Positions 26,704 to 36,496 of a stretch of 64,000 nt of DNA are shown in pieces (within the stretch, counting starts at the first letter, position 1; each line of letters begins with the position of its first letter). Position numbers and translations under genes: made by a program. The notes beneath the pieces are model-generated. The model had not been told where the DNA came from. It was given only the letters and a program-made list of their open reading frames with translations, and made no database searches. The stretch is from Achromobacter sp. UMC46 (GTDB lineage Bacteria > Pseudomonadota > Gammaproteobacteria > Burkholderiales > Burkholderiaceae_B): positions 124,001 to 188,000 of the forward strand of contig NZ_LZZS01000005.1 in NCBI RefSeq assembly GCF_014170335.1, written 5' to 3'.

Positions 26704-27737
26704 CATTGGACGATATCCGCCAGGTCCCAGCGCGGCTTGACCGTAAAGCCGTGCGCGTCGGGATCCAGCGTCGCCAGACCCGCCTTGACACGCTCGGCCG
26801 CCGCGAAGGCGATCATCGCGCCGTTGTCGGTACACAATTCCAGGGGCGGGAAATACGCCTGCGCCCGCAGCGGTTTCAGCGCGGCCGCCAGCTTGGCGCG
26901 CAGCAACTGGTTGGCGCCCACGCCGCCGGCCACCACCAGCCGGCGCAGGCCGGTCTGCTTCAAGGCCTTGATGGACTTGGCCGCCAGCACGTCGACAATC
27001 GCGCCCTGCGTGGCCGCCGCCAGGTCGGCGCGCGTCTGATCGTCCAGCCCGCCTTCCTTTTCGGCCGCCTTGACCCGCGTCAGCACCGCCGTCTTCAGGC
27101 CGCTGAAACTGAAATCCAGGTCGCCGCTGTGCAGCATCGGGCGGGGCAATTCAAACCGCGACGCGTCGCCCTGCCCCGCCAGCTTGGCCAAGGCCGGGCC
27201 GCCGGGATAGCCCAGCCCCATCAGCTTGGCCGATTTATCGAAGGCTTCGCCCGCAGCGTCGTCCAGCGTTTCGCCCAGCAATTCGTAGCGTCCCACCCCG
27301 TCCACGCGCATCAGCTGCGTATGGCCGCCGGACACCAGCAGCGCCACGAACGGGAATTCGGGCCGCGGATCGGCCAGCATCGGCGACAGCAGGTGGCCTT
27401 CCAGGTGGTGGATGCCGATGGCCGGCAGGTGCCGCGACCACGCGAACGACTGCGCCACGCTGGCGCCGACCAGCAAGGCGCCCGCCAGCCCGGGGCCGGC
27501 CGTGTAGGCGACGGCGCCGATGTCGGACATCTGCAGGCCGGCCTCTTCCAGCACCTGGCGGGTCAAAGGCACGACGCGGCGGATATGGTCGCGCGAGGCG
27601 AGTTCCGGCACCACGCCACCATATTCCTGGTGCATGGCGATCTGGGTATGCAGCGCGTGCGCGAGCAGTCCCCGTTCCGTACAGACGGCTGCGACACCGG
27701 TTTCGTCGCAGGAGCTTTCAAAGCCGAGAATAATCAT
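26703..27737 (-). CDS. tsaD: tRNA N6-adenosine threonylcarbamoyltransferase TsaD
   Basis: The 344-residue enzyme transfers the threonylcarbamoyl group to A37 of ANN-decoding tRNAs, with TsaB and TsaE. Visible features are [12 protein letters not shown] at the start, the metal-binding His pair in [47 protein letters not shown] and [12 protein letters not shown]. The frame runs 127 codons further upstream, but MIILGFESS at 27737 is the family start. The stop lies at the edge of the terminator stem. Confidence 0.95.
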   Translation of the reverse strand: MIILGFESSCDETGVAAVCTERGLLAHALHTQIAMHQEYGGVVPELASRDHIRRVVPLTRQVLEEAGLQMSDIGAVAYTAGPGLAGALLVGASVAQSFAWSRHLPAIGIHHLEGHLLSPMLADPRPEFPFVALLVSGGHTQLMRVDGVGRYELLGETLDDAAGEAFDKSAKLMGLGYPGGPALAKLAGQGDASRFELPRPMLHSGDLDFSFSGLKTAVLTRVKAAEKEGGLDDQTRADLAAATQGAIVDVLAAKSIKALKQTGLRRLVVAGGVGANQLLRAKLAAALKPLRAQAYFPPLELCTDNGAMIAFAAAERVKAGLATLDPDAHGFTVKPRWDLADIVQ

Positions 27738-27846
27738 GGCGGCAGAGTTTACAACTGATGCGAAAATACGCCTGTTTATGAAATCGCGGGGCCATCCGGC
27801 ACCCGCCCACAACAACCTACAAGCCTGCAAAACACTGGGGACTCGA

Positions 27847-29139
27847 ATGCTGGAGAAGCTATTCAAGCTGCGTGAACACGGGACCACCGCGCGTACCGAG
27901 ATCGTGGCCGGTCTGACGACCTTCCTGACGATGTCATACATCATCTTCGTCAACCCGGACATCCTGTCGTCCACCGGCATGGACCGCGACGCCGTCTTCG
28001 TGGCGACCTGCCTGGCGGCCGCGTTGGGTTCGCTGGTGATGGCCCTGATCGCCAACTGGCCGATCGGGATGGCGCCGGGCATGGGCCTGAACGCCTTCTT
28101 CGCCTTCACCGTCGTCAAGACGATGGGCTACACCTGGGAGCAGGCGCTGGGCGCCGTGTTCATCTCGGGCGTGATCTTCCTGATCCTGACGATTTCGGGC
28201 ATCCGGGTATGGCTGGTGAAAGGCATCCCGCATTCGCTGCGCAGCGCCATCGCGGCGGGCATCGGGCTGTTCCTCGCCATTATCGCGCTATCCAGCGCCG
28301 GCATCGTCGTCGCCCACCCGGCCACCAAGGTCTCTTTGGGCAACCTGACGACCCACGGCCCGCTGTTCGCGATCCTGGGCTTCTTCATCATCGCCTCGCT
28401 GGACGCGCTGCGCGTGCGCGGCGCGATCCTGATCGGCATCATCGTCGTCACCGTGCTGTCGATGGCGCTGGGCTACAACGAGTTCAAGGGCATTTTTTCG
28501 GCCCCGCCCAGCCTGGCCCCCACGTTCATGAAGCTGGACATCCTGGGCGCGCTGCATAGCGGCTTCGTGCATGTGATCCTGGTGTTCGTGCTGGTCGAGG
28601 TGTTCGACGCCACCGGCACGCTGGTGGGCGTGGCCAAACGCGCCGGCCTGGTGCCGGAAGGCCGACCCAACCGCCTGGGCCGCGCGCTGTTCGCCGACAG
28701 CACCGCCATCGTCGCCGGTTCCGCGCTGGGCACCAGCAGCACCACCGCCTTCGTCGAAAGCGCGTCGGGCGTGCAGGCCGGCGGCCGCACGGGCATGACC
28801 GCGCTGGTCGTCGCCCTGCTGTTCCTGGCCGCGCTGTTCATTTCGCCGCTGGCCGGCGCCGTGCCCGCCTACGCCACCGCGCCCGCCCTGCTCTACGTGG
28901 CTGGCCTGATGATGCGCGAGCTGATCGACATCGACTGGAACGAAGTCACGGAAGCCACGCCGGCCGCCCTGACCGCGCTGGTCATGCCGTTCACGTATTC
29001 GATCGCCAACGGCATCGCCTTCGGCTTCATCAGCTATGTGGTGCTGAAGACGGCGACCGGCAAGGTCCGCGACGTGCACCCGGCCACGTGGCTGGTGGCG
29101 GTGCTGTTCGTGATCCGCTACGCGTTCTTCCCCGAATAG
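27847..29139 (+). CDS. NCS2 purine permease (AzgA/AdeP/GhxP type)
   Basis: The 430-residue inner-membrane symporter begins [37 protein letters not shown], cited by its ends (MLEKLF to IIFVNP). It contains [30 protein letters not shown] and [22 protein letters not shown], the substrate-site segments of the adenine/hypoxanthine/guanine branch. It imports purine bases with protons. Which base cannot be said. It lies alone between divergent tsaD and a good terminator. Confidence 0.9.
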   Translation: MLEKLFKLREHGTTARTEIVAGLTTFLTMSYIIFVNPDILSSTGMDRDAVFVATCLAAALGSLVMALIANWPIGMAPGMGLNAFFAFTVVKTMGYTWEQALGAVFISGVIFLILTISGIRVWLVKGIPHSLRSAIAAGIGLFLAIIALSSAGIVVAHPATKVSLGNLTTHGPLFAILGFFIIASLDALRVRGAILIGIIVVTVLSMALGYNEFKGIFSAPPSLAPTFMKLDILGALHSGFVHVILVFVLVEVFDATGTLVGVAKRAGLVPEGRPNRLGRALFADSTAIVAGSALGTSSTTAFVESASGVQAGGRTGMTALVVALLFLAALFISPLAGAVPAYATAPALLYVAGLMMRELIDIDWNEVTEATPAALTALVMPFTYSIANGIAFGFISYVVLKTATGKVRDVHPATWLVAVLFVIRYAFFPE

Positions 29140-29164
29140 GCCGCACCGGCCCAAGCTGTAACCC

Positions 29165-29202
29165 AAAGCCGCCCGGCGCCTGGCCGTGGCGGCTTTTTAT
29201 TT
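29165..29202 (+). terminator. Rho-independent terminator of the purine permease gene
   Basis: AAAGCCGCC (29165-29173) pairs with GGCGGCTTT (29188-29196), and the right arm runs into TTTTTATTT. Confidence 0.88.
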
Positions 29203-29290
29203 GCGCCGGGCCCTCTCAATAGCTCCTATAGTCTGCGCCAATACAACCCGCCCGCCCATAAGGTTGCTGCCTTGGCAGGTTGAATTCGCC

Positions 29291-29309
29291 GATACACTCC
29301 CCATGTATC
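29291..29309. promoter_or_regulatory. 19-bp dyad upstream of the LLM monooxygenase gene
   Basis: GATACA-CTCCCCA-TGTATC is a perfect 6-7-6 inverted repeat about 85 bases before the ATG, a size suited to a dimeric repressor. The regulator is unknown, and no regulator gene is adjacent. Confidence 0.45.
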
Positions 29310-29393
29310 ACGGTATATGGAGTTCACCTTGCGCCTTACCCGCTTTGCCGCCGCGTTGCCGCCCTGTCCCGCCTTTCGTACGGAGATGTCCGC

Positions 29394-30416
29394 ATGAGCA
29401 CCCTCGCGCGCATCCCGTTTTCGGTCCTGGACCTGGCCCCAATTGTGCAGGGCCGTGACGCGGCCGATGCCTTCCGCAACACCGTGGCCGTCGCCCAGCA
29501 TGTGGAGCGCCTGGGCTACAAGCGCTTCTGGCTGGCCGAACACCACAATATCAACGGCGTGGCCTCCAGCGCCACCGCCGTGCTGATCGGCCATGTGGCC
29601 AGCCATACCCGCACGCTGCGCGTGGGTTCCGGCGGCATCATGCTGCCCAACCACGCGCCGCTGATCATCGCCGAACAGTTCGGCACGCTGGAAACGCTGT
29701 ACCCCGGCCGCATCGACCTGGGCCTGGGCCGCGCGCCAGGCAGTGATGGCGCAACGCAGCATGCCCTGCGCCGCGGACCGCGCAGCGGCCTGGAGTTTCC
29801 CGCGCTGGTCGAAGAGTTGCGGGGCTTCCTGGCCGCCTCCCGCCCCAGCCAGCCGGTGCGCGCCATCCCCGGCGAAGGCCTGGATATTCCCATCTGGCTG
29901 CTGGGATCCAGCGATTTCAGCGCCCGCCTGGCCGCGGAATTGGGCCTGCCGTTCTCGTTCGCGGGCCATTTTTCGCCCGAAGGCATGGCGGCGATGCGCC
30001 TGTACCGGCACCTGTTCAAGCCGTCGGCCACATTGTCGCGCCCGTACGCCATGATCGGCGTGCCGGTCGTGGCAGCCGAATCCGACGAGGCCGCCCAGCG
30101 TCAGGCGACCACGCAGCAGCTGAAATTCCTGTCGCTGGTGCGCGGCAACCGCCTGCAACTGCAGCCGCCCGTCGACAGCATGGACGGCTTGTGGAACGAA
30201 TGGGAGCGTGAAGCGGTCAATCAAAGACTGGGCGCGTCCATCGTCGGCGGACCCGACACCGTCAAGCGCCGGCTGGAAGCGCTGGTGGCCGAAACGGAAG
30301 CCGACGAGGTCATGATCGTGTCCGACTTCTTCGACATCGCCGACCGCCTGCGCTCTTTCGAAATTGTCGCGTCGTTGAAGAACGATGCGGGAGTCTCGAC
30401 AAAAACCGCGGCCTGA
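29394..30416 (+). CDS. LLM-class flavin-dependent oxidoreductase (MsnO8 / YhbW-like)
   Basis: The 340-residue luciferase-like TIM barrel has the subgroup signature [61 protein letters not shown] and [11 protein letters not shown]. These bind reduced FMN and support monooxygenation; the natural substrate of this branch is unknown. GGAG lies nine bases before the ATG at 29394; the longer frame adds 38 unconserved residues. A dyad at 29291-29309 may be its operator. Confidence 0.88.
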   Translation: MSTLARIPFSVLDLAPIVQGRDAADAFRNTVAVAQHVERLGYKRFWLAEHHNINGVASSATAVLIGHVASHTRTLRVGSGGIMLPNHAPLIIAEQFGTLETLYPGRIDLGLGRAPGSDGATQHALRRGPRSGLEFPALVEELRGFLAASRPSQPVRAIPGEGLDIPIWLLGSSDFSARLAAELGLPFSFAGHFSPEGMAAMRLYRHLFKPSATLSRPYAMIGVPVVAAESDEAAQRQATTQQLKFLSLVRGNRLQLQPPVDSMDGLWNEWEREAVNQRLGASIVGGPDTVKRRLEALVAETEADEVMIVSDFFDIADRLRSFEIVASLKNDAGVSTKTAA

Positions 30417-30553
30417 CCGCCGCCGACTGCGCTCTCCATAGCGCCAACCATTGCGACGCCGCCATCGGCGGATCTACTATTGTCCGTAGAGCGCGTGGCA
30501 CCTGAAGCGTCGCCGAATCAGGTCCGGGGCAGGAACATCCCGGGTCGCTGACA

Positions 30554-30641
30554 CCGCCTTTTTTGCCGCCTGGCCGCCCCAAGGCAAAAAAACGCCCCTT
30601 TGGGGGGCAGTAAGCACGTGAAACGTGCGTGGCGTGGGGGC
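30554..30641 (-). repeat. Dispersed three-hairpin repeat, single copy C (minus orientation)
   Basis: Read on the minus strand it has GCCCCCAC, stem GCACGT/ACGTGC, stem GCCCC/GGGGC and stem TTTTTTGCC/GGCAAAAAA around the loop TTGGGGCGGCCAGGC. It lies between the LLM and thioredoxin genes. Confidence 0.85.
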
Positions 30642-30677
30642 CTTTTATTACGCCGCGCTCCGCGGCAAGGATCCAAA

Positions 30678-31052
30678 ATGAGTATTGTTGAACTCACCAA
30701 AGACAGCTTCCAGGACGCCATCACCCCCGACGGCACCCTGATCGTCGACTTCTGGGCTCCCTGGTGCGGCCCCTGCCGTGGTTTTGCTCCCGTCTTCGAG
30801 CAAGCCGCGACCGAGCACACCGACGTCACGTTCGCCAAGGTGAACACCGACGTAGAGCAGGAATTGGCCGGCGCCCTGGGCATTCGTTCGATCCCCACGC
30901 TGATGGTCTTCCGTGAGAAAGTCCTGCTGTTCTCGCAACCCGGCGCCTTGTCGGGCGGCCAGCTGAACGAGCTGCTCGCCAAGATCAAGGAAGTGGACAT
31001 GGAAAAGGTCCACCAGGAAATCGCCGCGGCGCAAGACAGCCAAAACGCGTAA
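30678..31052 (+). CDS. Thioredoxin
   Basis: The 124-residue protein carries the active site WCGPC (FWAPWCGPCRGFAPVF) and the cis-proline RSIPTLMVF, and it keeps the Asp of VDFWAPW. It lacks the N-terminal zinc cysteines of TrxC, so it is a TrxA-like protein or a paralogue. The C-terminus is 12-15 residues longer than E. coli TrxA (HQEIAAAQDSQNA). I start at the ATG at 30678, because upstream codons fall within the repeat element. It ends at its own terminator. Confidence 0.88.
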   Translation: MSIVELTKDSFQDAITPDGTLIVDFWAPWCGPCRGFAPVFEQAATEHTDVTFAKVNTDVEQELAGALGIRSIPTLMVFREKVLLFSQPGALSGGQLNELLAKIKEVDMEKVHQEIAAAQDSQNA

Positions 31053-31058
31053 ACGTGC

Positions 31059-31084
31059 AAAGGGGCCCGATCCAGGGCCCCTTT
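31059..31084 (+). terminator. Rho-independent terminator of the thioredoxin gene
   Basis: AAAGGGGCCC pairs with GGGCCCCTTT around six bases, followed by CTCTT. The convergent yigZ ends 29 bases further on and may use it too. Confidence 0.85.
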
Positions 31085-31112
31085 CTCTTGCTGGCGCGCC
31101 AACAGGCCCGGA

Positions 31113-31709
31113 TCACGGCACCCGTTCCCAGGCTGCGCGCCCCCTTGTGATGTTGGCGACGGTGACCTCAAGGTCACCCGCCACGGCGCTAGGCACCACG
31201 AAGCCCAGCACGACGCCGTCTTCGTTGAAATCTTCTTGTTGAATGACCGCGCCCGCTTGCGCCAGGCGCGACTTCAGCAGCGCCAATTCGGCAAAACCGC
31301 AGCTGCAGGTGATGGTGGCCAGATCCACGATTTCGGTCCTTTCGCCCAGACGCAGGCAATTCGCCGCGCATCCCCCGTAGGCCCGCACCAGTCCGCCCGC
31401 CCCCAGCTTGATGCCGCCATACCAGCGCACCACCAGCACGGCCACGCGGTCCATGTCCTGGCCTTCGATCGCTTGAAGGATGGGCCGGCCGGCGGTGCCG
31501 CCGGGTTCGCCGTCGTCATTGAACCGGTATTCCTGCCCGATGCGGTAGGCCCAGCAGTTGTGGGTGGCTTCCGGGTCGCTGCGCTCGGCGAAGAACCGCA
31601 TCGCCTCTTCCACCGTCGACACGGGCGCGGCGTAGGCGGCAAAGCGGCTTTTCTTGATGTCTTCCTGATACGAGCAAGGAACGGTCAACGTATGCGTCAT
31701 GCCCGGCAT
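31113..31709 (-). CDS. yigZ: YigZ / IMPACT-family protein
   Basis: The 198-residue protein has an N-terminal UPF0029 (IMPACT) domain with KKSRFAAYAAP, HNCWAYRIG, FNDDGEPGGTAGRPIL and VVRWYGGIKLGAGGLVRAYG, then a short ferredoxin-like domain. The E. coli homologue is of uncertain role, and the eukaryotic relative regulates GCN2. No Shine-Dalgarno distinguishes the ATG at 31709 from the one at 31700. It is convergent with thioredoxin. Confidence 0.9.
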   Translation of the reverse strand: MPGMTHTLTVPCSYQEDIKKSRFAAYAAPVSTVEEAMRFFAERSDPEATHNCWAYRIGQEYRFNDDGEPGGTAGRPILQAIEGQDMDRVAVLVVRWYGGIKLGAGGLVRAYGGCAANCLRLGERTEIVDLATITCSCGFAELALLKSRLAQAGAVIQQEDFNEDGVVLGFVVPSAVAGDLEVTVANITRGRAAWERVP

Positions 31710-31733
31710 TGTAAGTGCTGGGGCTACGCCGAT

Positions 31734-32540
31734 CTAACCGTGGCAGTCGGCCACTTCCTGATCCAGATAGACGTCGAACGCGACGTCGCGCGCCCATTTC
31801 GCCGTCATCGCCTTCCAGGCGCCGGCGCGGTCCCAGGCCCGCATCTCGTCCGCCAGCAAGGCGCGGCCGGCGGTGTCGCTGGCCGCCAGCAGCCAGACGC
31901 GTTCGCGCCGGGTGCCGTCGACGGCCAGCGTGGACGAGAACTTCTTCCACTCCGGGAACCGCACCAGGGGTTCCCAGACCGCGTCGTCCACCAGGCCGAT
32001 ATCGCAATTGCCTTCGCGTACCGCCACCAGCGCGTCGGACGGCACGCGGTACGTGCGCACCACCGCGCCCCAGCTTTCGGCAAGGGCCCGTGATTGGGTC
32101 GCGGCTTCGGCCATGCAGACGCTGCGGCCGCGCACGTCGGCGGGCTTGCGCCAGGCCGTGTCGCTGCGGATCAAGGCCTTGGGACGCGCGCCGTATCCGG
32201 TCCCCTGCACGGCGACGGCTGGCGGCTGCACGCCGGCCGCATCGGCCAGCACAAGGTCCACCTGACCGGCGGCCAGCGCGGCCGCGGCCTCGCCGGCCGG
32301 GACCTGCTGCAACCGCACCGGCAGGCCCAGGCGCTGGCCGAGCTTGTCGGCCATCTGCGCATCCAGGCCGTCCGGCGTGCGGATCTTTGCGCCGGCCGCG
32401 GGTGGCGGCGCCAGATACGGCACGCCCACCACCAGTACGCCGCGCGCATGGGCGGCATCGAACCCGGTGCCTTGCGCCTGCGCGACGCCGGCAAGCAACA
32501 GGCAGGCAGTTACGGCGGCAAGGCGGATCCGGTGATTCAT
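31734..32540 (-). CDS. Periplasmic solute-binding protein, amino-acid (family 3) type
   Basis: The 268-residue exported protein (signal to about residue 22, AQA|QG) has the family 3 pattern: GVLVVGVPYLAPPP, PDGLDAQMADKLGQRLGLPVR, VDLVLADAA and a C-terminal lobe with GNCDIGLVDDAVWEP. It is the last gene of the operon with a sulfonate/taurine-type ABC system, 15 bases after the permease gene with GGAGG before its ATG. The operon already encodes a different binding protein, so this one may serve another importer or act as a sensor. Ligand unknown. Confidence 0.75.
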   Translation of the reverse strand: MNHRIRLAAVTACLLLAGVAQAQGTGFDAAHARGVLVVGVPYLAPPPAAGAKIRTPDGLDAQMADKLGQRLGLPVRLQQVPAGEAAAALAAGQVDLVLADAAGVQPPAVAVQGTGYGARPKALIRSDTAWRKPADVRGRSVCMAEAATQSRALAESWGAVVRTYRVPSDALVAVREGNCDIGLVDDAVWEPLVRFPEWKKFSSTLAVDGTRRERVWLLAASDTAGRALLADEMRAWDRAGAWKAMTAKWARDVAFDVYLDQEVADCHG

Positions 32541-32555
32541 GCAAGCCTCCGGCGT

Positions 32556-33329
32556 CTACACGTACTGATAGCGCAGCAGGCGATGCTTGAGGTTCTCAAG
32601 CACGAACTGGTCGATCAGCGCGGCCAGCACGGCGATGACCAGGATGTTGGTCATGACGCCCGTCATGTCGGCGATTTCGCCCGAATAAGCCAGCGAACGG
32701 CCCAGGCCCTTGCCAAAACCGATCAGCATTTCCGCCGAGATCAGCGCGCGCCACGCGTTGCCGAACGCCAATTGCGCCCCCGTGATCAGTTCAGGCATCA
32801 CGGCCGGCAGATACACGCGCTTGACCAGCCCCCAGCGCGTGGCGCCCATGACGCGCGCCGCGGAAACGTGCACGCGTTGCACGGATTCGGTGGCGTTCAT
32901 CACGCTGAGTGCGGCCGGGAAGAACGCCGACAGCGCGACCACGACGATGATCGGCGTATTGCCGAACCCCATCACGATCAGGAACAACGGCACCCAGGCG
33001 ATTGACGGGATCGACTGCAGGATGACGATGGCGCTGCGCAGCACTTCGCGAAAGAAGAACAGCACCGCGGCCACCAGGCCGAAGCCGATGCCCGCCGTCA
33101 GCGCCAGGCCGTAGCCCGCGCCCAAGCGGCCGAGCGTGCCCAGCAGGCTTTGATGGAACGATTGCTTGCCCAGGTCTTCGAACAGGCGTTCGACCACCGC
33201 GGGCACGCCCGGCATCAGGAAATCAGGCAGCGCGAATGCGGCCAGCTGCCACAAGGCAAGAATGAACAGGACGCCCAAAACGCCCGCAAGATGCTTGCGG
33301 GCGCCGGTCACTCGGGTAGACGAGCTCAA
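32556..33329 (-). CDS. ABC transporter permease (SsuC/TauC/NrtB family)
   Basis: The 257-residue permease has about six helices and the EAA loop SVMNATESVQRVHVSAARVMGATRW followed by LPAVMPELITGAQLAFGNAW, cited as two blocks. These are typical of nitrate/sulfonate/taurine importers. It starts at a TTG that overlaps the stop of the binding-protein gene (TTGA), so coupling decides the start. It works with the ATPase and the first binding protein of the same operon. Confidence 0.87.
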   Translation of the reverse strand: MSSSTRVTGARKHLAGVLGVLFILALWQLAAFALPDFLMPGVPAVVERLFEDLGKQSFHQSLLGTLGRLGAGYGLALTAGIGFGLVAAVLFFFREVLRSAIVILQSIPSIAWVPLFLIVMGFGNTPIIVVVALSAFFPAALSVMNATESVQRVHVSAARVMGATRWGLVKRVYLPAVMPELITGAQLAFGNAWRALISAEMLIGFGKGLGRSLAYSGEIADMTGVMTNILVIAVLAALIDQFVLENLKHRLLRYQYV

Positions 33330-34324
33330 AGTTTGCGCGCCTCTTGCCAGGACAGGTCGACGATGCTGGACACGTCATACGGCTTGCCGTCGCGCGTTTT
33401 CAGCGATCCCTGAGCTTGCAGGATATCGGCGATCTCCTGCATGCGCGCCGTGTCCTTGCCGGTCAGCTTGGGCGTGAACACCTGCGTGCTGATGGCTTCG
33501 GCGATGACCGTCTCGCGCGGCAGTTCGCCGCGATGCAAGGTCTTGAGCGTGGGTTCGGCGATGAAGTAGGAGGCGATCAGCTTGGAGGCTTGCGCGGGTT
33601 CTTTCTGCAGCAGCGTGATGGCCTGGTTTTGCGCGTCCAGCGCCTTCCAGACGTCATCCTTGCGTTTGGCCAGCGTTTCGCCCGAGGTGATCACGACCAT
33701 GCACGGGAACGGCCAGGCCTGGCCCACTTCGTAGATCTGCTTGACGGGCGCCACCAGTTGCGCGATGCGGTCGTAGGGTTCGAACAGGAAGGCCGCGTCC
33801 ACGCGCTTGCCCACCAGCGATTGCACCGCCACCGCCGGGCTCACGCCCATGACGTTGACATCGTCCGGGCCCAGGTTGCCTTGCTTGAGCACGACGCCCT
33901 TCAGCACGACGTCGGCAGTGCTGCCTTCGGCTTGCGAGGCCAGCGTCTTGCCCTTCAGGCCGGCGATGTCCTTGATGCCGGAATCATCGCGCACGATCAG
34001 CGAGTGATAGCCCTGCTGCGCGCCGCCCACGACTTTCAGGTCGGCGCCCTTCGACGCCCAGGCCACCGCGTTGGTGAAGCCCAGCACGCCGATATCCAGC
34101 TGGCCGCCGACGATCGCCTTGATCAGGTCGGTACCCGACTTGAACTCGATCAGTTCCGAATCCAGGCCCGCGTTCTTGTAGAAGCCGCCCTCTTGCGCCA
34201 CGATCGCCTGCGCGTCGTCCATCACGCGCAAGTAGCCCACGCGGAATTTTTCGGCGGCCATTGCGGGGGCCGCCGCCAGCAGTGCCGCGGCCAGCGGCAA
34301 GGTCAACCATTGCTTCAATTTCAT
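33326..34324 (-). CDS. ABC transporter substrate-binding protein (SsuA/TauA/NrtA-like)
   Basis: The 332-residue exported protein (signal to about 23, AMA|AEK) has the NMT1/THI5-like fold: FRVGYLRVMDDAQAIVAQEGGFYKNAGLD, cited by its ends (FRVGYL to KNAGLD), and LIKAIVGGQLDIGVLGFTNAVAW. Family ligands include alkylsulfonates, taurine, nitrate and pyrimidines; which applies here is open. The ATG at 34324 has GGAG upstream. It lies between the ATPase and permease genes, co-directional with both. Confidence 0.87.
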   Translation of the reverse strand: MKLKQWLTLPLAAALLAAAPAMAAEKFRVGYLRVMDDAQAIVAQEGGFYKNAGLDSELIEFKSGTDLIKAIVGGQLDIGVLGFTNAVAWASKGADLKVVGGAQQGYHSLIVRDDSGIKDIAGLKGKTLASQAEGSTADVVLKGVVLKQGNLGPDDVNVMGVSPAVAVQSLVGKRVDAAFLFEPYDRIAQLVAPVKQIYEVGQAWPFPCMVVITSGETLAKRKDDVWKALDAQNQAITLLQKEPAQASKLIASYFIAEPTLKTLHRGELPRETVIAEAISTQVFTPKLTGKDTARMQEIADILQAQGSLKTRDGKPYDVSSIVDLSWQEARKL

Positions 34325-34388
34325 GAGAGGAGCTCCAGGGAATTCAAGATGGGCAGCGCTGCGGCGCTGCCCGGTATGGAAATGCCGG

Positions 34389-35159
34389 TCAGGCGGCCAG
34401 GGCCAGGTCGGGGTGCGCCTGCGAACCATCCACCGCGATGCCCAGCAGACGCAGGATCTCGCGCTTTTCAGCGGCCAGATCCGACAGGTCGTGGGTTTTC
34501 GCACGGTGCGCCAGATTGAACTCGCGCAGCACGCGCGCGGGGCGCGGGCTGAAGACGACGATGCGGTCGGCCAGGAACAGGGCTTCGTCCACATCGTGCG
34601 TGACGAGCAGCACGGTGGGCTTCTCTTGGGCGATCAACTGGCGCAGCACGTCTTGCAGGCTCAGCCGGGTCAGCGCATCCAGCGCGCCGAAGGGCTCGTC
34701 CATCAGCATCGTCTTGGGCTGCGCGATGAAGGCGCGCGCCAGCGCGGCGCGTTGGCGCATGCCGCCCGACACCTGATGGGGATAGTAGTGTTCAAAGCCG
34801 CCCAGGCTGACGCGCTCAAGCCAGTGGCGGGCCGCCTCGCGGGCGCGCTTCTTGGGCGTGTTCTGGAATTCCAGCGCCAGCGCCACGTTGTCTTCCAGCG
34901 TCAGCCAGGGATACAGCGCGTGTTCCTGGAACACGAGCGTGCGGCTGGGGTGCGGGCCGCCGACGGCCTGCCCATCGGCCAGCACGCTGCCTTGCGTGGG
35001 CTTTTCCAGGCCGGCCGCCAAATGCAGCAGCGTGGATTTGCCGCAGCCCGACGGGCCGACCAGGGCGACCAGTTCACCGGTCTTGATTTCGCTGGTAAAG
35101 CCATCCACGACAGGCAGCTCGCCGAAGTGCTTGTGGACGTGATCGAAGGTCAGGTTCAT
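34389..35159 (-). CDS. ABC transporter ATP-binding protein (SsuB/TauB/NrtD family)
   Basis: The 256-residue ATPase has Walker A GPSGCGKST, TLVFQEHALYPWLTLEDNV, signature VSGGMRQRAALARA, Walker B TMLMDEPFGALDALTR and VTHDVDEALFLADRI, the exact style of nitrate/sulfonate/taurine importers. It is the first gene of the operon ATPase, binding protein, permease, second binding protein. The 119-base upstream gap contains a LysR-type dyad. Confidence 0.92.
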   Translation of the reverse strand: MNLTFDHVHKHFGELPVVDGFTSEIKTGELVALVGPSGCGKSTLLHLAAGLEKPTQGSVLADGQAVGGPHPSRTLVFQEHALYPWLTLEDNVALALEFQNTPKKRAREAARHWLERVSLGGFEHYYPHQVSGGMRQRAALARAFIAQPKTMLMDEPFGALDALTRLSLQDVLRQLIAQEKPTVLLVTHDVDEALFLADRIVVFSPRPARVLREFNLAHRAKTHDLSDLAAEKREILRLLGIAVDGSQAHPDLALAA

Positions 35160-35203
35160 GGAACGAATCGTGGGCGCGCGTGGGAACGAGGCCTAATCTA
35201 ACA

Positions 35204-35218
35204 ATTCGTTATATGAAT
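35204..35218 (-). promoter_or_regulatory. LysR-type dyad upstream of the ABC operon
   Basis: ATTC-GTTATAT-GAAT contains T-N11-A and lies 45 bases before the operon start in an AT-rich gap. CysB/Cbl-type control would fit a sulfur-source importer but is inference. Confidence 0.4.
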
Positions 35219-35278
35219 TCAAACGATCAATATCGAATGTCTTAACTGCTTCCGGTTATATGTGAGGCCCAATCAGAC

Positions 35279-36496
35279 TTATGCCGTCATCCGTTTCCGG
35301 TCGGCGTGGCGCTGCAGGCCGAACGCGATCATGCAGCCGGCGAGCACGGCGGCGGCGGCCGCCAGGAAGATGGACGGATAGCCGTAGCCGCTGGAGATGT
35401 AGCCGGCGATCGGCCCCGTCACGCCCAAGGCCAGATCCAGAAACGCCGAGTAGGCTCCCAACGCCGCGCCCCGGCTGCCGGCCGGCACGCGCGCCACCGC
35501 TTCCACCCCGATCGCCGGGAACACGAGCGCGAAGCCGCAGCCCGTCAATGCCGCACCCAGCAACGCGGCAGCGGGGTTGGGCGCCAGCCACAGCAGCAAC
35601 AGCCCCGCTGCCTCCACCAGGAAGGAGACTTGCGCCACGCGGAAGCCGCCAAAACGCGTGATGGTGCCTGCGAACAGCAGGCGCACGCCGATAAACGCGC
35701 CGCCGAAGGCGCTGAGCGCATGCGCCGCGCCGTCCCAGGAGAAGCTGGCGTAGTACAGCGCCACGAACGCCGCCAACGTGCCGAAGCCCACCGATCCCAG
35801 TCCCAGCGCCATGCCGTGCGGGAAGACGCGCAGCACCACGCTCTTGAACGCCATCCGGTGGCCGCCCACGATCGCCACGGCGGCGCGCGATGCCGCCATC
35901 CCCAGCCCGATCAGCCCCAGCAGCAGCACCATGCCGCCCAGCGCGCCCATGCTCCATTTGGTTTCCAGCTGGACGCCCAGCGGCGCGCCCAGCGCCAGGC
36001 CGCCGTACGTGCAGATGCCGTTCCACGAGATGACGCGGGCGGTATGCAACGGGCCGACCCGCGCGATCGCCCAGGTGGCCGACCCCGTGCCGACCCAGCT
36101 TTCGCCGAATCCCAGCGCCAGCCGGCTGACGAGGATGGCGGTCAGGCTCAGCCAGCCGCTGCGCTCGAAGGCGTAGGCCAGCAGCAGGAAAACGCCGCTG
36201 GCCGCGCACGCGATCATGCCGATCACGACCGTCTGCTTGGGGCCGACCGTGTCGGCCATGCGGCCCGCGTGCGAACGACTGAGCAGCGTCGCCACGTACT
36301 GCACGCTGATGGCCAGGCCGGCCAGCACCGAGCCGTAGCCCAGATTGCCATGGACGTAGCCCGGCAGTACGGCCAGCGGCAGGCCGATGGCCAGATAGCA
36401 GATGAAGGTGAAGACCGCGATGGAAACGATGCGCGCCGTCAGCGCGAAGGACCCGATGGGCGCGCCATCGGGCAAGGTGTGGGGTGTGGGGGACAT
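35279..36496 (-). CDS. MFS transporter of the YhhS/YfcJ family
   Basis: The 405-residue 12-helix carrier has the subgroup features LPGYVHGNLGYGSVLAGLAISVQYVATLLSR, cited by its ends (LPGYVH to TLLSR), motif A GRMADTVGPKQTV and GFGESWVGTGSATWAI. Relatives in E. coli export arabinose or other small solutes. It is co-directional with the ABC operon downstream but separated by a promoter-like gap, so probably its own unit. Confidence 0.85.
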   Translation of the reverse strand: MSPTPHTLPDGAPIGSFALTARIVSIAVFTFICYLAIGLPLAVLPGYVHGNLGYGSVLAGLAISVQYVATLLSRSHAGRMADTVGPKQTVVIGMIACAASGVFLLLAYAFERSGWLSLTAILVSRLALGFGESWVGTGSATWAIARVGPLHTARVISWNGICTYGGLALGAPLGVQLETKWSMGALGGMVLLLGLIGLGMAASRAAVAIVGGHRMAFKSVVLRVFPHGMALGLGSVGFGTLAAFVALYYASFSWDGAAHALSAFGGAFIGVRLLFAGTITRFGGFRVAQVSFLVEAAGLLLLWLAPNPAAALLGAALTGCGFALVFPAIGVEAVARVPAGSRGAALGAYSAFLDLALGVTGPIAGYISSGYGYPSIFLAAAAAVLAGCMIAFGLQRHADRKRMTA

